A stretch of 15,524 nt of DNA from an uncultured Solirubrobacter sp. (GCA_937871635.1 CALMNS010000331.1:1-15524); one strand, 5' to 3'; shown: positions 1-7,444, counted from the first letter of the stretch. Numbers and translations: made by a program. Notes: generated by a model not told the origin, from the letters alone.

Positions 1-233
1 GCTACGTGGCGACCGGCCTCGCGCAGGCGGCGGCGCTCCCGGCTCCCGACACGCGCTCCGGGGCGCCCGCTCGCCCGGCGACCGTGCTGGGGTCGCCGGC
101 CACCGCGGCTGACGTCGCCGGGGCGTACGTGCTGCTCGCCTCCGACGAAGGCCGTGCCATCACCGGGACGAGCATCGTCGTCGACGCAGGGCAGCTCCTG
201 CTGGGCCCGTTGGGCCCGTCAGGTGAGGGGTGA
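1..233 (+). CDS. Short-chain dehydrogenase/reductase (SDR), C-terminal part only
   Basis: This is the 3' end of a gene that begins before the window; the frame is open from base 3 to a TGA at 231-233. The visible ~76 residues hold the typical end of a classical SDR: a D-V-A-G-A-Y-V-L-L-A-S-D-E stretch followed by ITG-T-S-I-V-V-D-A-G, matching the family pattern 'DvA..v.fLaSd.a..iTG..i.vDGG'. The last Gly of the usual DGG is replaced by Gln (DAGQ). SDRs are cytosolic NAD(P)-dependent alcohol/ketone oxidoreductases. The Rossmann motif and catalytic Tyr-Lys lie upstream of the window, so substrate and cofactor cannot be judged. It converges on the GntR gene and their 3' ends overlap by 15 bp. 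It may belong to the same catabolic locus, but that is inference. Confidence 0.8.
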   Translation, partial: YVATGLAQAAALPAPDTRSGAPARPATVLGSPATAADVAGAYVLLASDEGRAITGTSIVVDAGQLLLGPLGPSGEG

Positions 234-935
234 GAGCCGGAGCGACTCGCGCGTCGCCCGCCGGCTGGCGCTGCTCTGCAACAGGGAGCGGCTGGCGCCC
301 TCGATGTGGGTCTCGAGCAGCGCCGTGGCCCGCTCGGTGTCCCGGTCGCGGATCGCCTCGAGCAGCGCGGCGTGCTGCCGGACGACCGCCTCGGTCTGCT
401 CGTAGCTCACGCTCGCCCCGGCGGTGACGATGGCCATCGCCGAGCGCAGGGCCGCGAGCATCGTCCGGGTCCGCGGCAGCCCGGCCAGCTCGGCCATGCC
501 GAGGTGGAAGCTCTCATCGATCGCGAAGATCTCGTGCTGGACGTCGTCCGGCGACTGTGCGGCGAGGACCGCCTCGAGGCGGGCGATGCCCTCGTCGTCG
601 ATCCGTTCGATCAGGCGGACGACGACCAGGCGCTCGAGGGCCTGTCGGACCGCGACGAGCTCCTCGATCTCCGCGTCGTCGATCGTCCGCAGGCGGTACC
701 CGCGATGCGGTGCCGCCTCCACCGCGCCGTCGCGCTCGAGGGCCTTGAGCGCCTCGCGGACCGGCGTGCGGGAGACGCCGAGCAGCTCCCCGAGCTCGGA
801 CTCCGAATAGAAGCGGTCGGGCTGAATGACGCCGTTGCGCACGGCGCGCCGAAGGACGGTGTACGCCTGATCAGCGAGCGACTCCCGGGGGCCGCGGGGC
901 TCGCGCGATTGGGGCGCCGGCACGATACGGCTCAC
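219..935 (-). CDS. GntR-family transcriptional regulator, FadR/FCD subfamily
   Basis: A 238-residue cytosolic DNA-binding regulator of normal family length. Residues ~20-83 form the GntR winged helix-turn-helix (FYSESELGELLGVSRTPVRE, then ALKALERDGAVE and the wing HRGY). Residues ~90-220 are the all-helical FCD ligand/metal domain. The residues that usually coordinate a divalent metal and contact a carboxylate ligand are present: D140 and H144 (DESFH), H188 (RQH) and H210 (LLETH). The GTG start at 935-933 overlaps the RidA stop codon in a GTGA, so the two are translationally coupled. FCD regulators usually respond to small organic acids or amino-acid-like metabolites and repress a neighbouring divergent operon. 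The obvious target is the ridA/livJ spacer, which holds a GTATAC core typical of this class. The ligand is unknown. Confidence 0.93.
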   Translation of the reverse strand: MSRIVPAPQSREPRGPRESLADQAYTVLRRAVRNGVIQPDRFYSESELGELLGVSRTPVREALKALERDGAVEAAPHRGYRLRTIDDAEIEELVAVRQALERLVVVRLIERIDDEGIARLEAVLAAQSPDDVQHEIFAIDESFHLGMAELAGLPRTRTMLAALRSAMAIVTAGASVSYEQTEAVVRQHAALLEAIRDRDTERATALLETHIEGASRSLLQSSASRRATRESLRLSPLT

Positions 936-1450
936 CCTAGCGACGCCGCGGTCACCCGGGGCGCTGTCTCCGCGCCCTCGGCCGAGAGCTCGAGGATCGC
1001 CTCGATCTCGACGCAGTTGCCGCGCGGGAGAGCCATCATCCCGACCGCCGACCGGGCGTGGACAGCAGGGGTGCCGAAGATCTCATGGAGCAGGTCCGAG
1101 GCGCCGTTGATCACCTGCGGCTGCTCGGCGAAGTCCTCGGTGCAACAGACCATCCCGAGCAGCTTGACCACGGCGTCCACGTGGTCGAGCGAGCCTGTCG
1201 CGGCGCGGATTGTCGCGAGCATGTTGACGGCGGCCTGGCGGGCGGCGGCGTATCCCTCCGACGTGGTCAGGTTGCGTCCGAGCCGGCCGAGGTGGATCGG
1301 CTCGGCCCCCGAGTCGGGGAGGTGCCCCGAGACGAACAGCAGCGTCCCTACGCGCGCCGCGCGCGCGTAGTTGCCGACGGGGGGAACCGAGGTCGGGAGC
1401 ACGAGGCCGCTAGCGGCGAGGCGCGACTCCGGGGTGGCGGCGTCGGACAC
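932..1450 (-). CDS. RidA-family (YjgF/YER057c/UK114) protein
   Basis: A 172-residue protein of the RidA superfamily, in the slightly longer subgroup with an extended N-terminus. RidA proteins are trimeric cytosolic enzymes that hydrolyse reactive enamine/imine intermediates to ketone plus ammonia; some relatives are deaminases in aromatic-amine pathways. The core runs from about residue 28 (YARAARVGTLLFVSGHLP) to the closing strand. The key arginine is retained (R133 in HARSAVGM), followed by LPRGNCVEIEAIL. The GTG start at 1450 is chosen because GAGGAGG lies 10 nt upstream on the minus strand and the family match begins soon after. The open frame extends 39 codons further upstream, but that part crosses the intergenic promoter and looks non-coding. 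It is first in an operon with the GntR regulator and is divergent from the ABC importer, suggesting it clears a toxic intermediate made from the imported compound. Confidence 0.88.
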   Translation of the reverse strand: MSDAATPESRLAASGLVLPTSVPPVGNYARAARVGTLLFVSGHLPDSGAEPIHLGRLGRNLTTSEGYAAARQAAVNMLATIRAATGSLDHVDAVVKLLGMVCCTEDFAEQPQVINGASDLLHEIFGTPAVHARSAVGMMALPRGNCVEIEAILELSAEGAETAPRVTAASLG

Positions 1451-1460
1451 GGTGGGACAT

Positions 1461-1467
1461 CCTCCTC
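1461..1467 (-). promoter_or_regulatory. Ribosome binding site deciding the ridA start
   Basis: GAGGAGG on the minus strand lies 10 nt before the GTG at 1450-1448. It supports the internal GTG over the first codon of the longer open frame. An ATG directly next to this motif is in another frame. Confidence 0.6.
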
Positions 1468-1491
1468 GCGGTGAGCCGGAATACCTCGTCC

Positions 1492-1521
1492 TTGTAATCG
1501 AGCAGAACACCGCACTAGTAT
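1492..1521 (+). promoter_or_regulatory. Candidate sigma70-type promoter for the liv operon
   Basis: A -35-like TTGTAA (1492-1497, 4 of 6) and a -10-like TAGTAT (1516-1521, 4 of 6) are separated by 18 nt. Transcription would start near 1528, about 39 nt before the livJ ATG. This is the only AT-rich patch between the divergent genes, which adds weight. The -10 overlaps the GTATAC operator-like core and the predicted start abuts a perfect palindrome, so a bound repressor would block it. Confidence 0.42.
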
Positions 1522-1525
1522 ACGG
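1516..1525. promoter_or_regulatory. Candidate GntR/FCD operator core (GTATAC)
   Basis: A self-complementary GTATAC (1518-1523) sits inside both overlapping -10 elements. Known FCD-type GntR operators often have the form N-GT-N3-AC-N, which GTATAC satisfies. The flanks (A before, G after) are not symmetrical, so the site is short. The gntR gene is in the divergent operon next door, the usual arrangement for autoregulation plus control of a transporter operon. Confidence 0.4.
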
Positions 1526-1545
1526 GATCAGAATTCTGCTGACGG
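1517..1545 (-). promoter_or_regulatory. Candidate sigma70-type promoter for ridA-gntR
   Basis: The minus-strand hexamer TATACT (1522-1517) matches the -10 consensus at 5 of 6 positions. A weak -35, CCGTCA (1545-1540), lies 17 nt upstream. The start point would fall near 1510, giving a leader of about 60 nt before the ridA GTG. The -10 shares its bases with the livJ -10 on the other strand, so the two promoters overlap face to face. This is called from motif matches only. Confidence 0.4.
1527..1540. promoter_or_regulatory. Palindrome at the predicted livJ transcription start (second operator candidate)
   Basis: CAGAATTCTG (1529-1538) is a perfect 10-bp palindrome. Two further bases each side extend it to 14 bp with one mismatched pair. 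It lies at the predicted +1 of the liv operon, 4 nt after the GTATAC core. It could be a second regulator half-site or the site of a different regulator. Confidence 0.35.
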
Positions 1546-1566
1546 TGGGCGACGGGGGAGGCAGCA

Positions 1567-2736
1567 ATGAAGCGGAAGTCGGTGCGGGTCCTGGGGCTCG
1601 TGGTCGCGGTGGCCGGCGCGACCGCGTGTGGTGGTGATGAGCCGACGGGCGGTTCGTCGGGCGGCGGCGGCGAAGCCGTCAAGATCGGCCTGGTGACGGA
1701 CGTCTCCGGCCGCTTCGTCTCCGTGGGCAAGGACCTCGAGGCGGCGACGAAGCAGGCCGTTGAGGAGGTCAACCGGCGGGGCGACGCGGAGCTCGAGCTC
1801 GAGGTGGTCGACTCCGGCGGTGAGCCGGCCCAGGCGGTGGTCGCCTACCGCCAGTTGCGCGACAACGGCGCGGCGGCGGTCCTCGGCCCGCTCAGCTCCC
1901 CGGAGGCCGAGGTGGTCTTCGAGCAGGCCAAGGGCCTCCGCGTCCCCGTCATCTCCGGCACCGCGAACAAGGACGGCATCACGGAGGGCGGGGCGGGTTG
2001 GGCGTTCATCAACACCGCAACCAACGGCGAGCTCTACGCGAACACCCTGCCCAAGTGGCAGGAGGCCAACCAGGTGAAGTCCGCGGTCGTCGTCTATGAC
2101 TCCCAGGAGCCGGTCTCGACCGCCGCGGCCACCAAGATCCTCCCGGCCATCAGCGCGAAGACGGGCCTGCGGCTCGCCGGCAAGCCCCTGACCTTCACGC
2201 GCGGGCAGACCGACTTCTCGACCCTCGTCGAGCGCATCCGCCAGGCCGACGTCGATGGGCTCATCGTCCTCTCCGCGCCCACCGAGGGTGGGCTCATCGC
2301 CAAGGAGCTCGGCCGCCAGGGGGAGGACCGTCCCGTGCTGGGGGCGCCGTCCCAGGCCTCGGCCTCCTTCTTCGCCGGCGGCGGCGAGGCGATCGACGAC
2401 TGGACGCTGCCGTCGATCTTCCCCGCCGTGCCCCAGGAGGCGGACGGCAAGGCCTACCTCGAGCAGATCCGCAAGAACCGAGGAGAGGAGACGATCATCC
2501 CGGAGGCGGCGAACTACTACGACGCCGTGACGATGCTCGGCAAGGTCATCGCCGACGGCAAGGCGGCCGGCGGCGATCCGGACGCGGCGCGCGAGGCCAT
2601 CCGGACCGGGTTGACCGCGCTGAAGGACTTCGACGGCGTCGCGGGGATGACGACCTTCGGCGGGAAGACCGACGCGCAGAAGACGCTGTACGTCAACGTG
2701 GTTCGCGCCGGCAAGCTCGAGAACGCCGGCGAATAG
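1567..2736 (+). CDS. livJ: Branched-chain amino acid-type ABC transporter substrate-binding lipoprotein
   Basis: A 389-residue extracytoplasmic solute-binding protein of the Peripla_BP_6 (LivJ/LivK) family. A short basic n-region (KRK) and hydrophobic segment lead to C21, the probable lipidation site (A-T-A-C; the -3 Ala is unusual for a lipobox). A Gly/Ser-rich tether follows, then the binding domain from about residue 37 (VKIGLVTDVSGRF) to the end, with family signatures such as AAVLGPLSSPEAEVV, an RVPVISGTANKDG segment and a NYYDAVTMLGKV helix near the C-terminus. The ATG has a good ribosome site (GGGGGAGG, 5 nt spacing). It is first in a livJ-H-MG-F operon. Members bind branched-chain amino acids, but also amides, urea, aromatic acids or lignin monomers, so the substrate here is open; neighbouring RidA, SDR and FAD reductase favour a catabolic substrate. 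Confidence 0.93.
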   Translation: MKRKSVRVLGLVVAVAGATACGGDEPTGGSSGGGGEAVKIGLVTDVSGRFVSVGKDLEAATKQAVEEVNRRGDAELELEVVDSGGEPAQAVVAYRQLRDNGAAAVLGPLSSPEAEVVFEQAKGLRVPVISGTANKDGITEGGAGWAFINTATNGELYANTLPKWQEANQVKSAVVVYDSQEPVSTAAATKILPAISAKTGLRLAGKPLTFTRGQTDFSTLVERIRQADVDGLIVLSAPTEGGLIAKELGRQGEDRPVLGAPSQASASFFAGGGEAIDDWTLPSIFPAVPQEADGKAYLEQIRKNRGEETIIPEAANYYDAVTMLGKVIADGKAAGGDPDAAREAIRTGLTALKDFDGVAGMTTFGGKTDAQKTLYVNVVRAGKLENAGE

Positions 2737-2748
2737 CGACCCGTCCTC

Positions 2749-3615
2749 GTGGACCAGGCGTTCGTCAACGGTCTGCTCATCGGCGCCAACTACGCGCTGC
2801 TCGGCGTCGGCTACACGCTGGTCTTCGGCGTCATGCGCCTGTTGACCCTGGCCCATGGCGACGTGTTCATGGCCGCGGGTGCCGGTGCGCTGCTCCTGTC
2901 GAGCAGCGGCACCCCGCTGTGGCTGGCTGGGCTGATCGCCGTCGGGATCGGCGCCGCGCTGTCCCTCCTGACCGAGGAGGTCTCGTTTCGGCCGCTGGGC
3001 TACCGGAACGAGATCGCGGCGGCGACCTCGACGATCGGTCTCGGCTTCGTCATCCAGGGGACCGTGCTGCAGTCGCGAGGGTCCTCGACTTCGATCCCGG
3101 TGCCGTTCAGGGTCGGCGGGGACTTCGAGGTCGGCGGCCTCCTGCTGTCGACGGCCCAGGTCGTCTCGCTCGGGCTCGCGCTCGTGCTGATGGTCGCCAC
3201 CTTCCTGTTCGTGGGGCGCACGCGCTGGGGCATGGCGATGCGGGCGTTCGCTGAAGATCCGGACGGGGTCGCGCTGCTCGGGCTCTCCAAACGCCGGCTG
3301 GCCGTGCTCGTCATGCTCATCGCCGGCGCTCTGGCCGGGGTGGCGTCCTACCTGCTCGCGCTGCGGACGGGGAGCGTCTCGCCCGTGTCGGGCGTCGAGA
3401 TCGGTATCAAGGGCCTCGCGATCATGGCGATCGGCGGGTTCGGCAACCTGCCGGGGGCCATGGTCGCCGGTCTCGTCCTCGGGGTCGCTGAGACGACGGG
3501 CGACTACGCGGGACTCGCCGGCTTCCAGGTGGCGATCCCGTGGATCCTTCTCGTCGTCGTGCTCGTGCTGCGGCCCCAGGGCCTCGGGCCTCGCTTCGGC
3601 CGGCTCCGGGCATGA
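2749..3615 (+). CDS. livH: Branched-chain amino acid-type ABC transporter permease, LivH family
   Basis: A 288-residue polytopic inner-membrane permease of normal length. It opens with the conserved LivH start (FVNGLLIGANYALLGVGYTL, then LTLAHGDVFM) and has about eight hydrophobic segments. The cytoplasmic coupling loop is visible as AMRAFAEDPDGVALLGL, followed by IKGLAIMAIGGFGNLPGAM and a terminal LRPQGL box. It pairs with the LivM half of the fused protein to form the translocation channel. The GTG start lies 12 nt after the livJ stop and has no clear Shine-Dalgarno, so translation is probably coupled to livJ. Its stop overlaps the next start as ATGA. Confidence 0.93.
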   Translation: MDQAFVNGLLIGANYALLGVGYTLVFGVMRLLTLAHGDVFMAAGAGALLLSSSGTPLWLAGLIAVGIGAALSLLTEEVSFRPLGYRNEIAAATSTIGLGFVIQGTVLQSRGSSTSIPVPFRVGGDFEVGGLLLSTAQVVSLGLALVLMVATFLFVGRTRWGMAMRAFAEDPDGVALLGLSKRRLAVLVMLIAGALAGVASYLLALRTGSVSPVSGVEIGIKGLAIMAIGGFGNLPGAMVAGLVLGVAETTGDYAGLAGFQVAIPWILLVVVLVLRPQGLGPRFGRLRA

Positions 3616-5285
3616 TCGAGATCCTGTCCAACGAGTCGTTCCTGGCGCTGCTGGGGGCGAACGTCGTTGCCGCGGCCGGCATGTACGTCGTGTACGCGAG
3701 CGGCCAGCTCAACCTGGGACAGGCCGGCTTCTTCGCCATCGGCGCCTATACCACGGCGGTCACCAACGCGCAGCTGGGCTGGCCGATCCTGGCCTCGAGC
3801 GTCGCCGGCGCCGCCCTCGCGGCCGTCGTCGCGCTTCCGGTGGCGGCGGTCAGCTCCCGCCTCGAGGGCATCTACCTCGCCGCCGGCACGCTCGCGATCG
3901 GCGAGGTCATCCGCGTGGCCATCGGCAACGTCGACGCGCTGGGGGCCGTCGAGGGCTACTCGGGGATGGAGCCGCTGGGGCTCGGGGCAGTCTGGCTCAT
4001 GGCGGCGGCGGTCGTCCTGCTCGCCGCCGCCGCGATGGCCACCACCTTCGGCCTGCGCATCCGCGCGACGCGCGCCGATCCGGACGCCGCGGCTGCGGCG
4101 GGCGTGCGCACCAGCCTCGTGCGGACCCTCGCGGTGACCGCCGGGGCGGCCGTGGTCGCCGTCGGCGGTGGCCTGTTTGCGCGGACGCTCCTCTTCATCG
4201 CGCCGGCCGACTTCGGCTTGAACCTCTCCTTCCAGATCGCCCTGTTCACCCTGCTGGGCGGCGCGGCGAGCATCGCCGGCGCGATCCTCGGCGCGGCCGG
4301 CATCACCGCGATGCTCGAGCTCCTGCGGCGGATCGACGCCATCACCTGGGTGCCGGCGGACCTCGGGTTCCTCGCCTCCTGGCGGTTCGTCGTCCTGGGC
4401 GCGCTGGTCATCCTGGTGATGGCCCTCCGGCCGGAGGGCCTCGTCTCGCGGTCGCTGGCCCTCCGCGCCACCCGGCCGGCGCGGAGGTTGCGCCGACGTC
4501 GGGCGACCGCGGGCCCGGGGGACCCGGGGGAGGTCCCGCCGCTCGAGCGGGGGACGAACGAGACGCCCGTCCTCTCCGTCGCGGGGGTCGCCCACCGGTT
4601 CGGCGGGGTCGAGGCGCTGGCCGGCGTCGGCCTCGAGCTGCGCGAGGGCGAGGTGGTGGCGCTCATCGGCGCCAATGGCGCGGGGAAGTCGACGCTGGTC
4701 GACGTCCTCGCCGGTCGCCACCGCCTGCAGACCGGCAGCATCCGGTTGCGGGGGGAGAGCATCGGCGGGCTCAGCGCCGACGCGCGCACGCGGGCCGGGC
4801 TCAGCCGCACCTTCCAGTCCGTGCGCACCTTCGCCGACCTCACCGTGGGTGAGAGCATCACCCTCGGCCGGCTCGCGGCCAGCGCGGCTGGCCGGCCCGT
4901 CCCGCCGGTGGCGGCGCTGATGGCGCTCGTGGAGCTCGACGCCGATCCCGACCGCCTCGCGGGGTCGTTGACGCTGCTCGACCAGCGTCGCCTCGAGCTC
5001 GCGCGTGCGCTGGCCTCCTCGCCGGTCGTGGTGCTCCTCGACGAGCCGTCGGCGGGGATCACCGACGTGGAGCGCAACGGGTTCGCGACGCTGATCGGCC
5101 GGCTGCGCGAGCGCGGGCTCGCGCTGCTCGTCATCGACCACAACCTCGACTTCGCCCTCGGCGTGGCCGATCGCGCCGTGGCCCTCGACTTTGGGCACGT
5201 CATCGCCCAGAGCGAGCCCGACCGGCTCTTCGACGACCAGCGGGTCAGCGAGGCCTACCTCGGCGTCGAGCCGGTGGACGCGTGA
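3612..5285 (+). CDS. Fused LivM permease - LivG ATP-binding protein
   Basis: One 557-residue polypeptide joins two usual transporter subunits. Residues 1-~276 are a LivM permease (QLNLGQAGFFAIGAYTTAV near residues 36-54, coupling loop RATRADPDAAAAAGV, final LRPEGL). Residues ~277-316 are a very basic, Pro/Gly-rich linker (RRLRRRRA). Residues ~317-557 are an ABC ATPase: Walker A GANGAGKST (353-361), Q-loop region SRTFQSVRTF, Walker B LLDEP with D477/E478, and an H-loop in VIDHN. The ABC signature is degenerate: LTLLDQ (453-458) replaces LSGGQ/LSYGQ; LTL-type signatures occur in some LivG relatives. The ATG at 3612 overlaps the livH stop (ATGA) and is preferred over the longer open frame, which would overlap livH by 72 nt. 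LivM-LivG fusions are known in actinobacteria. It should dimerise with LivF. Confidence 0.92.
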   Translation: MIEILSNESFLALLGANVVAAAGMYVVYASGQLNLGQAGFFAIGAYTTAVTNAQLGWPILASSVAGAALAAVVALPVAAVSSRLEGIYLAAGTLAIGEVIRVAIGNVDALGAVEGYSGMEPLGLGAVWLMAAAVVLLAAAAMATTFGLRIRATRADPDAAAAAGVRTSLVRTLAVTAGAAVVAVGGGLFARTLLFIAPADFGLNLSFQIALFTLLGGAASIAGAILGAAGITAMLELLRRIDAITWVPADLGFLASWRFVVLGALVILVMALRPEGLVSRSLALRATRPARRLRRRRATAGPGDPGEVPPLERGTNETPVLSVAGVAHRFGGVEALAGVGLELREGEVVALIGANGAGKSTLVDVLAGRHRLQTGSIRLRGESIGGLSADARTRAGLSRTFQSVRTFADLTVGESITLGRLAASAAGRPVPPVAALMALVELDADPDRLAGSLTLLDQRRLELARALASSPVVVLLDEPSAGITDVERNGFATLIGRLRERGLALLVIDHNLDFALGVADRAVALDFGHVIAQSEPDRLFDDQRVSEAYLGVEPVDA

Positions 5286-6004
5286 GCCTGCTCGAGGTCG
5301 ACGGGCTGGCCTCCCGCGGCGGCGGGCGTCTGACCGAGCCGCTCTCGTTTTCGGTCCAGGAGCGAGGGGTGCTCGCAGTCCTCGGCGTCAACGGCGCCGG
5401 TAAGTCGACGCTGCTGCGCCTCCTGTCCGGGGCGCAGCCCGGCGCCGGCCGCGTCCGCCTGGACGGCGAGGACATCAGCGGATGGGGCCTCGGTCGGCGC
5501 GTGCAGGCCGGGATCGTCCTGGTCCCGGAAGGGCACCGCGTCTTCAACTCGATGTCCATCGAGGAGAACTTGAGGCTCGGCGCCTTCCACCAGCCTCGCG
5601 ACGAGGTGCCTGGCCTCCTCGAGGAGGTCTACGGGATCTTCCCCGTGCTCGGCGAGCGGCGCGAGACGGCGGCGGGCACCCTGTCTGGCGGCCAGCAGCA
5701 GATGCTCGCGCTGGGACGGGCGCTGGCGGCTCGCCCGCGCGTGCTGCTCCTCGACGAGCCGTCACTTGGGCTGGCGCCCGGCATCATCGGCGAGGTCTAC
5801 CGCCGCCTCGAGCATCTGCGGGCCGACGGGCTCACCATCGTCCTCGTCGAGCAGCAGGTGCGACGCGCCCTGCGCTTCGCCGACGAGGCGTTCGTCCTGC
5901 ACCAGGGGCGGGCCGTCCTGCGCGGCAACGCGGCCGACCTCCTGGCCGACGACGCGCTCGTGGAGCTCTACCGCGGCGGCGCCGGTCTGGCCGCGGGCGG
6001 CTAG
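5282..6004 (+). CDS. livF: Branched-chain amino acid-type ABC transporter ATP-binding protein, LivF
   Basis: A 240-residue cytoplasmic ABC ATPase of normal length. It shows Walker A GVNGAGKST (35-43), the LivF-typical QAGIVLVPEGHRVF, a canonical LSGGQ signature (134-138) followed by QQMLALGRAL, Walker B LLLDEPSLGLAP (D158/E159), and the LivF hallmark LVEQQV in place of the H-loop histidine. The GTG start overlaps the LivMG stop as GTGA. In the predicted LivMG/LivF heterodimer, LivF supplies the intact signature motif while LivG carries the degenerate one. Confidence 0.94.
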   Translation: MSLLEVDGLASRGGGRLTEPLSFSVQERGVLAVLGVNGAGKSTLLRLLSGAQPGAGRVRLDGEDISGWGLGRRVQAGIVLVPEGHRVFNSMSIEENLRLGAFHQPRDEVPGLLEEVYGIFPVLGERRETAAGTLSGGQQQMLALGRALAARPRVLLLDEPSLGLAPGIIGEVYRRLEHLRADGLTIVLVEQQVRRALRFADEAFVLHQGRAVLRGNAADLLADDALVELYRGGAGLAAGG

Positions 6005-6010
6005 GCGATC

Positions 6011-7201
6011 ATGAGCGGCGCATCACCCGTGGACGTCCTGCTGATCGGCGGCGGCGTGGCCGCCGCCGCCGCCGCCGAGGAGCTCCGCGCGCACGGCTTC
6101 GAGGGCTCGGTGCTCCTCGCGTCGCGCGAGCTCGAGCCTCCCTACCACCGTCCCCCGATCACCAAGGCGCTGCTGACCGGCCGGTGCGAGCGCGAGGCGC
6201 TGGCACTGCGCGAGGCGGGCTGGTGGGAGGAGCAGCGGGTCGAGCTCAGGACCCGCGCGCCCGTCATGAGCCTCGACGTGGCGACCCGCTCGGCGAAGCT
6301 CACCACCAAGGAGGAGATCCGCTTCGGTAAGGCGCTTATCGCGACGGGGGCGATGGTGCGGCGGCTTCGGCTCGAGGGCGCGGCGCTCGACGGCATCCAC
6401 TATCTCCGGGCGCCCGGGAACGCGATGTCGCTTCGGGCCGATCTCGCCGGCGCGGAGCACGTGGTGGTGGTCGGCGGCTCGTTCATCGGGACGGAGGTGG
6501 CCGCCTCGCTGACCGCCCTCGGCAAGCGCTGCACGCTCGTCATGCAGGAGCAGCTGCCGCTCGAGCGGCCGTTCGGGGTCGCGGTCGGCCGCTTCGTCGC
6601 CGATCTGCTCGTCCGCCACGGCGTGCAAGTGCTGGGCAGCGAGGACGTGCAGGCCTTCGAGGGCGAGGGTCGGGTGCAGGCCGTCGTCACGCTCTCGGGG
6701 AGGCGGCTGCCCGCGGACGTCGTCGTGGTGGGTGCCGGCGCGATCCCGGACGCGACGCTCGCGGCCAAGGCGGGCCTCGCGATCGGCGAATCCGGAGGGA
6801 TCCGGTGCGACGCCCGGCTCGAGACCGGCGCGCCCGGCGTCTACGCCGCGGGCGACGTCTGCGAGTACGACAGCGTGCTGCACCGCCGGGCCGTGCGCAT
6901 CGAGCACGAGGCGCACGCGATCGCACAGGGCCGCACCGCCGCACGGAACATGCTCGGCGCCGCCACGCCTCACGCCGACGTCCCGTACTTCTGGGCGGAG
7001 CTCGGCGACTGGGCGATGCTCGAGTACGTCGGGACGGCCGGGGCGTGGGACGAGGAGCGCGTCGAGGGCGATCCGGCCGGTGGATCGTTCACGACGTGGT
7101 ACCTCCGTGAGGGGATGATCACGGGCGCGCTCACGGTGGGGCGGCCCGAGGACCTTGAGCGGGCGCGGGCGCGGGCGCTGGTCGCGGCCGGACACACCTG
7201 A
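6011..7201 (+). CDS. FAD-dependent pyridine nucleotide oxidoreductase (ferredoxin/rubredoxin reductase-like)
   Basis: A 396-residue flavoprotein of the two-dinucleotide-fold class. The FAD Rossmann motif is near the N-terminus (LLIGGGVAAAAAAEEL, from residue 10), followed by YHRPPITKALL, the 'RPPLSK' region of ferredoxin reductase-like enzymes. The NAD(P)H fold is at VVVVGGSFIGTEVAASL (from 151), the second FAD contact at VYAAGDVCE (from 278), and a reductase C-terminal segment has PYFWAELGDWAML (325-337). Such enzymes move electrons from NAD(P)H to a ferredoxin, rubredoxin or oxygenase; others act alone. No CxxC redox pair is seen. It starts 6 nt after livF, so it is probably in the liv operon. 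No ferredoxin or oxygenase is in the window, so the electron acceptor is unknown. Transcription seems to end in the following 250-bp gap. Confidence 0.87.
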   Translation: MSGASPVDVLLIGGGVAAAAAAEELRAHGFEGSVLLASRELEPPYHRPPITKALLTGRCEREALALREAGWWEEQRVELRTRAPVMSLDVATRSAKLTTKEEIRFGKALIATGAMVRRLRLEGAALDGIHYLRAPGNAMSLRADLAGAEHVVVVGGSFIGTEVAASLTALGKRCTLVMQEQLPLERPFGVAVGRFVADLLVRHGVQVLGSEDVQAFEGEGRVQAVVTLSGRRLPADVVVVGAGAIPDATLAAKAGLAIGESGGIRCDARLETGAPGVYAAGDVCEYDSVLHRRAVRIEHEAHAIAQGRTAARNMLGAATPHADVPYFWAELGDWAMLEYVGTAGAWDEERVEGDPAGGSFTTWYLREGMITGALTVGRPEDLERARARALVAAGHT

Positions 7202-7332
7202 CCCGCATTCCCGGCCGTGCCGCCTCCACGCAGCCGCGTGCGTCGGGCATCGACGTTGTCCCTCGACGGCCAAGCCACCTCCAGTCCGCCCCCGCGCTCG
7301 CCGACCCACGTGAGCCGATCCCTGAGTGGCAT

Positions 7333-7370
7333 CCGGCGCATTGTGCCGGTCGGCCTTGGTTGGGCCGGAC
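7333..7370. repeat. Two adjacent GC-rich hairpins after the liv operon
   Basis: CCGGCGC (7333-7339) and GTGCCGG (7343-7349) can pair with one mismatch. CGGCC (7351-7355) and GGCCG (7363-7367) pair perfectly around a 7-nt loop. There is no T-tract on either strand, so they are not classic intrinsic terminators. They sit in the gap after the reductase and may act as 3'-end stabilisers or be chance in GC-rich DNA. Nothing else is evident in the 7202-7438 gap. Confidence 0.2.
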
Positions 7371-7438
7371 GCCGATGTCGATTCCGCGCTCTCCCGCTCG
7401 ACGCATGAGTGGGGGGCTCAGGGGAGCTCCGGTGACCG

Positions 7439-7444
7439 AAGGAG
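7439..7444 (+). promoter_or_regulatory. Ribosome binding site deciding the 7452 start
   Basis: AAGGAG lies only 1 nt before an ATG at 7446 but 7 nt before the in-frame ATG at 7452. The spacing favours 7452, which also gives the family-typical N-terminus MGKLIATTQATVDGVV. Confidence 0.6.

Noticed and set aside
1528..2856. A 442-codon open frame antisense to the livJ gene
   Set aside because: It is a codon-bias shadow in high-GC DNA: no family pattern, Arg/Gly/Asp-rich composition, and it lies over an unmistakable solute-binding protein.
3504..5198. Very long antisense open frame (564 codons) over livM-livG
   Set aside because: Composition is low-complexity Arg/Gly/Glu/Asp with no domain; the opposite strand encodes clear permease and ABC motifs.
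6023..7309. Antisense open frame of 428 codons over the FAD reductase
   Set aside because: No recognisable motif and no ribosome site; the sense strand carries intact FAD and NAD folds.
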